A stretch of 23,319 bases of DNA from a virus, in the IMG/VR virus record IMGVR_UViG_3300026077_000027, positions 1 to 23,319 of that record; one strand, given 5' to 3'. Shown here piece by piece: positions 21,708-23,319 of the stretch. Under the pieces are notes generated by a model. The model searched no databases, was not told the origin of the DNA, and saw only the letters and a list, made by a program, of their open reading frames with translations. Numbering within the stretch: the first letter of the stretch is position 1; every line of letters starts with the position of its first letter. Made by a program: the position numbers and the translations under genes.

Positions 21708-21733
21708 CAGAAACTTTATCTTTCCTATATAAT
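21704..21733 (+). promoter_or_regulatory. Sigma70-type promoter for the hli cluster
   Basis: TTGACA (21704-21709), an 18-bp spacer, TATAAT (21728-21733); predicted start near 21740, giving a leader of about 22 nt before the first hli gene. Both hexamers are perfect. Confidence 0.75.
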
Positions 21734-21761
21734 TATGTAACGTTTCTTAACAGAACTTAAC

Positions 21762-21971
21762 ATGACTTCCGCAACTGCCAAAAGGTATACAACTACTGAG
21801 TACGGCAAGCAAAACATGTTCGCATCGGAACCTCCTATGGAGTACGTTGAGAACTATGATGGTTACTGGAAGAATGCTGAGAGAACTAATGGTCGTCTTG
21901 CGATGATCGGTTTGTTCGCAGCAGTCCATAACTATGCCATCTTCGGATGGATAATACCAGGTTTCGCATAG
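21762..21971 (+). CDS. hli: High-light-inducible protein (HLIP), first copy
   Basis: A 69-residue single-helix chlorophyll-binding protein of the LHC superfamily. After a polar 35-residue N-terminus (MTSATAKRYTTTEYGKQN) comes the complete motif AERTNGRLAMIGLFAAV and the helix end FGWIIPGFA. E, N and R of ExxNGRxAM are all present. HLIPs bind chlorophyll/carotenoid and quench excess energy around photosystem II and chlorophyll synthesis; phage copies are thought to protect photosynthesis during infection. It lies directly behind the 21704 promoter, with no Shine-Dalgarno. Confidence 0.9.
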   Translation: MTSATAKRYTTTEYGKQNMFASEPPMEYVENYDGYWKNAERTNGRLAMIGLFAAVHNYAIFGWIIPGFA

Positions 21972-21991
21972 AAATCGAGGTCTCTTACACC

Positions 21992-22004
21992 CCTGCAAGG
22001 CAGG
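21992..22004 (+). other. Small hairpin between the first and second hli genes
   Basis: CCTGC (21992-21996), loop AAG, GCAGG (22000-22004), with no T-run. Could be an RNA-processing or stability element separating the first hli message from the rest. Confidence 0.35.
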
Positions 22005-22047
22005 AACTTTCTAACCCTATTACAAATCAAAGAAAAGGAGTAACAAA

Positions 22048-22155
22048 ATGACACCAGAAGCAGAAAAGTTTAATGGATGGATGGCTATGATTGGTTTCGT
22101 AGCAGCAACAGGTGCTTACATCACCACAGGACAAATCATTCCAGGTATATTCTAA
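22048..22155 (+). CDS. hli: Short HLIP, second copy, motif Arg replaced
   Basis: A 35-residue protein that is almost only the membrane helix: MTPEAEKFNGWMAMIGFVAA, then TTGQIIPGIF. ExxNG is kept, but W stands where R of ExxNGRxAM is expected. AAGGAG (22035-22040) lies 7 nt upstream, a clear start. Its stop overlaps the next ATG. Confidence 0.85.
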   Translation: MTPEAEKFNGWMAMIGFVAATGAYITTGQIIPGIF

Positions 22156-22268
22156 TGAACAACGAAAACATTTTCCTCAGAGCACAAGGACGTGCAGCAA
22201 TGATGGGAGTATGGTTCTTAGGACTATCCTATGCATTTACAGGCAATCTCATTCCAGGTATCTACTAA
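22155..22268 (+). CDS. hli: Short HLIP-like protein, third copy, motif Glu/Asn replaced
   Basis: A 37-residue protein: MNNENIFLRAQGRAAMMG, then WFLGLSYAFTGNLIPGIY. The core aligns with ExxNGRxAM as LxxQGRAAM, so the Arg is kept while Glu and Asn are lost. The end (FTGNLIPGIY) is the usual HLIP end. ATG 22155 overlaps the previous stop (TAATG), and its own stop overlaps the next start. Confidence 0.8.
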   Translation: MNNENIFLRAQGRAAMMGVWFLGLSYAFTGNLIPGIY

Positions 22269-22411
22269 TGGCACAAAACAATGACAAAACTACAGACAAG
22301 GTTGATTTCTCCATCGCTGAAAAGTGGAATGGTATTGCTGCTATCGTTGGTTGCGTTGCAGCCTTTGCTAGCTACAGCTTCACAGGTCAACTCATACCTG
22401 GTATAGTATGA
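22268..22411 (+). CDS. hli: HLIP-like protein, fourth copy, motif Arg replaced
   Basis: A 47-residue protein: MAQNNDKTTDKVDFS, then IAEKWNGIAAIVGCVAAF and YSFTGQLIPGIV. ExxNG is kept, but I replaces Arg. Coupled on both sides (TAATG upstream, ATGA downstream). Together with copies two and three it forms a tightly coupled trio of one-helix proteins. Confidence 0.8.
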   Translation: MAQNNDKTTDKVDFSIAEKWNGIAAIVGCVAAFASYSFTGQLIPGIV

Positions 22412-22599
22412 CCGACCTCGTAGCAGGTAGCAGTAATATTTCACCATTTTTTGCAGTCCTCTGGGTGTTCTATCCCATGGCTGCATTAGTGATGATTGAG
22501 TTGATACTGCGTGCTATTAGGAATGACGATGACGATGATCAAGGTGGGGGTAAAGGTATCCGTATCCCACAATTACAGACGGTACCATCAGGTGCTTGA
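22408..22599 (+). CDS. Small single-span membrane protein after hli
   Basis: A 63-residue protein. Residues about 12-36 (SPFFAVLWVFYPMAALVMIE) are one membrane segment, followed by LRAIRNDDDDDQGGGKGIRI and PQLQTVPSGA. I recall a closely similar small gene beside hli/psbA in other cyanophages, with no assigned role. A thylakoid or photosystem association is inferred from position. ATG overlaps the preceding stop (ATGA); its TGA forms part of the next TTGACA. Confidence 0.65.
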   Translation: MTDLVAGSSNISPFFAVLWVFYPMAALVMIELILRAIRNDDDDDQGGGKGIRIPQLQTVPSGA

Positions 22600-22643
22600 C
22601 ACAGAGTAGAAATACCTATATACTTTGTTAAGTATTTCTACTC
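22596..22643 (+). promoter_or_regulatory. Sigma70-type promoter within a 12-bp inverted repeat
   Basis: TTGACA (22596-22601), a 17-bp spacer, TATACT (22619-22624). Arms GAGTAGAAATAC (22604-22615) and GTATTTCTACTC (22632-22643) are perfect inverted repeats: the left arm fills the spacer, the -10 lies in the 16-nt loop, and the right arm covers the predicted start near 22631. There is no T-run. It may be an operator, and in read-through RNA from hli a stable hairpin. Confidence 0.65.
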
Positions 22644-22648
22644 CAGTC

Positions 22649-22723
22649 ATGCAACATTTAATTTTTATTGGTATAATAGGAGCGTACATGTATTTTAATG
22701 TAGGTTCCTTTTTCTTTGCTTAA
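22649..22723 (+). CDS. 24-residue hydrophobic peptide
   Basis: ATG 22649, about 18 nt after the predicted transcript start, opens 24 codons: MQHLIFIGIIGAYMYFNV, then GSFFFA. It is one membrane helix end to end, like photosystem small subunits or phage microproteins. No Shine-Dalgarno. An extended -10-like TGgTATAAT (22669-22677) lies inside it and could serve the next gene. Confidence 0.35.
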   Translation: MQHLIFIGIIGAYMYFNVGSFFFA

Positions 22724-22725
22724 TT

Positions 22726-22977
22726 ATGATTGACTCTTACAGATATGATTCTTCTGACCTGTTACAGCAGAGACAGTTTGCTCTTGCTGCAGTAGCAACA
22801 CATAATAAGTCAGGAGTATGTACAGAATCGTATCACTTTTGTGACAAGGTAATCCAGACAGGTAAGATAGCAGAAATAATAGAGAGACACGCTGAAGGTG
22901 GTGATATGATGGCAGCATTTGCAGAGGTAAATGAACTGTACGAGGAGCACTTAAAGAAGTGGCCACCTAAAAGTTGA
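22726..22977 (+). CDS. Small protein of unknown function before psbA
   Basis: An 83-residue protein (MIDSYRYDSSDLLQQRQFAL..., ending EEHLKKWPPKS), mostly helical, with two Cys (GVCTESYHFCD) and His residues between (HAEGGDMMAAFAEVNELYEE). ATG 22726 lies 2 nt after the 24-residue frame. Its TGA stop (22975-22977) lies within TTGACA of the psbA promoter. No family recognised. Confidence 0.6.
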   Translation: MIDSYRYDSSDLLQQRQFALAAVATHNKSGVCTESYHFCDKVIQTGKIAEIIERHAEGGDMMAAFAEVNELYEEHLKKWPPKS

Positions 22978-23002
22978 CAAAACTTAACAAAGCATATATA
23001 AT
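22974..23002 (+). promoter_or_regulatory. Consensus sigma70-type promoter of psbA
   Basis: TTGACA (22974-22979), exactly 17 bp, TATAAT (22997-23002). Perfect match in both boxes; predicted start near 23007-23009, giving a ~87-nt leader before psbA. Confidence 0.85.
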
Positions 23003-23005
23003 ATT

Positions 23006-23095
23006 AGTGTCTTCGGACATTCATCTTCCCCCTAACCAAGACCATGGGGTTACAATGTCTTTATCATACCGCACACAAATGTTCTTTTAATCTCA
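23006..23095 (+). promoter_or_regulatory. psbA 5' leader with UUCG hairpin
   Basis: The predicted transcript begins at or within a 6-bp hairpin (AGTGTC 23006-23011, loop TTCG, GACATT 23016-23021), a cUUCGg tetraloop able to protect the 5' end. A second possible pairing is TAACC (23034-23038) with GGTTA (23048-23052). Structured psbA leaders (PhotoRC motifs) are known from cyanobacteria and phages; whether this is one needs a covariance search. Confidence 0.5.
23055..23090 (+). CDS. 11-codon upstream ORF in the psbA leader
   Basis: ATG 23055, preceded by GGGG about 6 nt upstream, reads [11 protein letters not shown] and stops at TAA 23088-23090, five nt before the psbA ATG. psbA itself has no Shine-Dalgarno, so ribosomes finishing this ORF could re-initiate on psbA. 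It may also be chance. Confidence 0.35.
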   Translation: MSLSYRTQMFF

Positions 23096-23319
23096 ATGAC
23101 TACTCTTTCTAAGAGAGAGCAAGGTTTATTGTCAGGATGGAGCGAGTTTTGTGAGTGGGTTACGAGTACAAACAACCGCATTTATGTTGGTTGGTTTGGA
23201 GTTCTAATGATTCCATGCTTGTTAGCTGCTGCTACTTGCTTTATCGTGGCGTTTATCGCTGCTCCTCCCGTAGATATCGACGGGATCCGTGAACCTGTTG
23301 CAGGTTCATTCATGTATGG
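23096..23319 (+). CDS. psbA: Photosystem II D1 protein, N-terminal part (runs off window)
   Basis: The first 74 residues of D1: [18 protein letters not shown], then [20 protein letters not shown], the first membrane helix ([19 protein letters not shown]) and [15 protein letters not shown]1 holds the water-splitting reaction centre core and turns over fast under light; phage copies keep photosystem II working while host synthesis is shut off. ATG 23096 starts the usual MTT N-terminus. It has its own consensus promoter and structured leader but no Shine-Dalgarno. The gene continues past 23319, so catalytic residues and any intron cannot be judged. Confidence 0.97.
   Translation, partial: MTTLSKREQGLLSGWSEFCEWVTSTNNRIYVGWFGVLMIPCLLAAATCFIVAFIAAPPVDIDGIREPVAGSFMY

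Noticed and set aside
22077-22411. Longer frames 22077-22268 and 22112-22411 around the small hli genes
   Set aside because: Their N-terminal parts are out-of-frame shadows of the preceding hli gene; only the parts from 22155 and 22268 carry HLIP sequence.

Overview
This window reads as part of the genome of a T4-like cyanophage (a myovirus infecting marine Synechococcus or Prochlorococcus). All genes run left to right and are packed with start/stop overlaps. T4-type replication genes (uvsX, gp41 helicase, gp61 primase, nrdA, nrdB) lie among cyanophage host-derived metabolic genes (mazG, heme oxygenase ho1, talC transaldolase, a run of hli genes, psbA). G+C looks near 40% by eye. No tRNA, CRISPR array or insertion sequence is visible. 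The first ~10 bases look like an inverted chimeric join rather than true uvsX sequence.

Layout. 1-3018: end of uvsX, a 2-oxoglutarate/Fe(II) oxygenase, the replicative helicase gp41 and a MazG-type nucleotide pyrophosphohydrolase. 3019-3598: four tiny genes, one a 26-residue membrane protein with a TTG start, closed by an intrinsic terminator. 3599-9334: a probable late block with a nuclease-like protein, a protein with the motif series of ATP-dependent nucleic-acid ligases, a HIGH-motif nucleotidyltransferase, a long Lys/Ala- and Ser-rich protein and small basic proteins. 9334-11840: small conserved phage proteins and a probable virion protein with an Ig-like C-terminal domain. 11827-17176: primase, NrdA, heme oxygenase, NrdB and a small protein, apparently one transcription unit behind a consensus sigma70-type promoter at 11775. 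17177-17906: a structured leader, two small genes, a terminator whose loop holds a -35 box, and a folded non-coding stretch ahead of talC. 18568-21641: small genes, then four 2OG oxygenases with a PD-(D/E)xK nuclease between them. 21642-23319: three consensus sigma70-type promoters, four hli genes, three short proteins and the start of psbA.

How it works together. Host-type promoters (TTGACA, 17-18 bp, TATAAT-like) lie at 11775, 17653, 21704, 22596 and 22974, all in front of nucleotide-reduction, carbon-metabolism or photosynthesis genes. T4-late-like boxes (TATAAATA/CTAAATA) lie mainly in front of the structural and unknown block. This fits an early program that keeps photosynthesis, pentose-phosphate flux and dNTP supply running, followed by a late structural program. 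The least described parts are the ligase-like/nuclease-like/nucleotidyltransferase cassette (3599-6909), the structured RNA before talC, the hli set with split E/N and R motif residues, and the promoter inside a 12-bp inverted repeat at 22596-22643.
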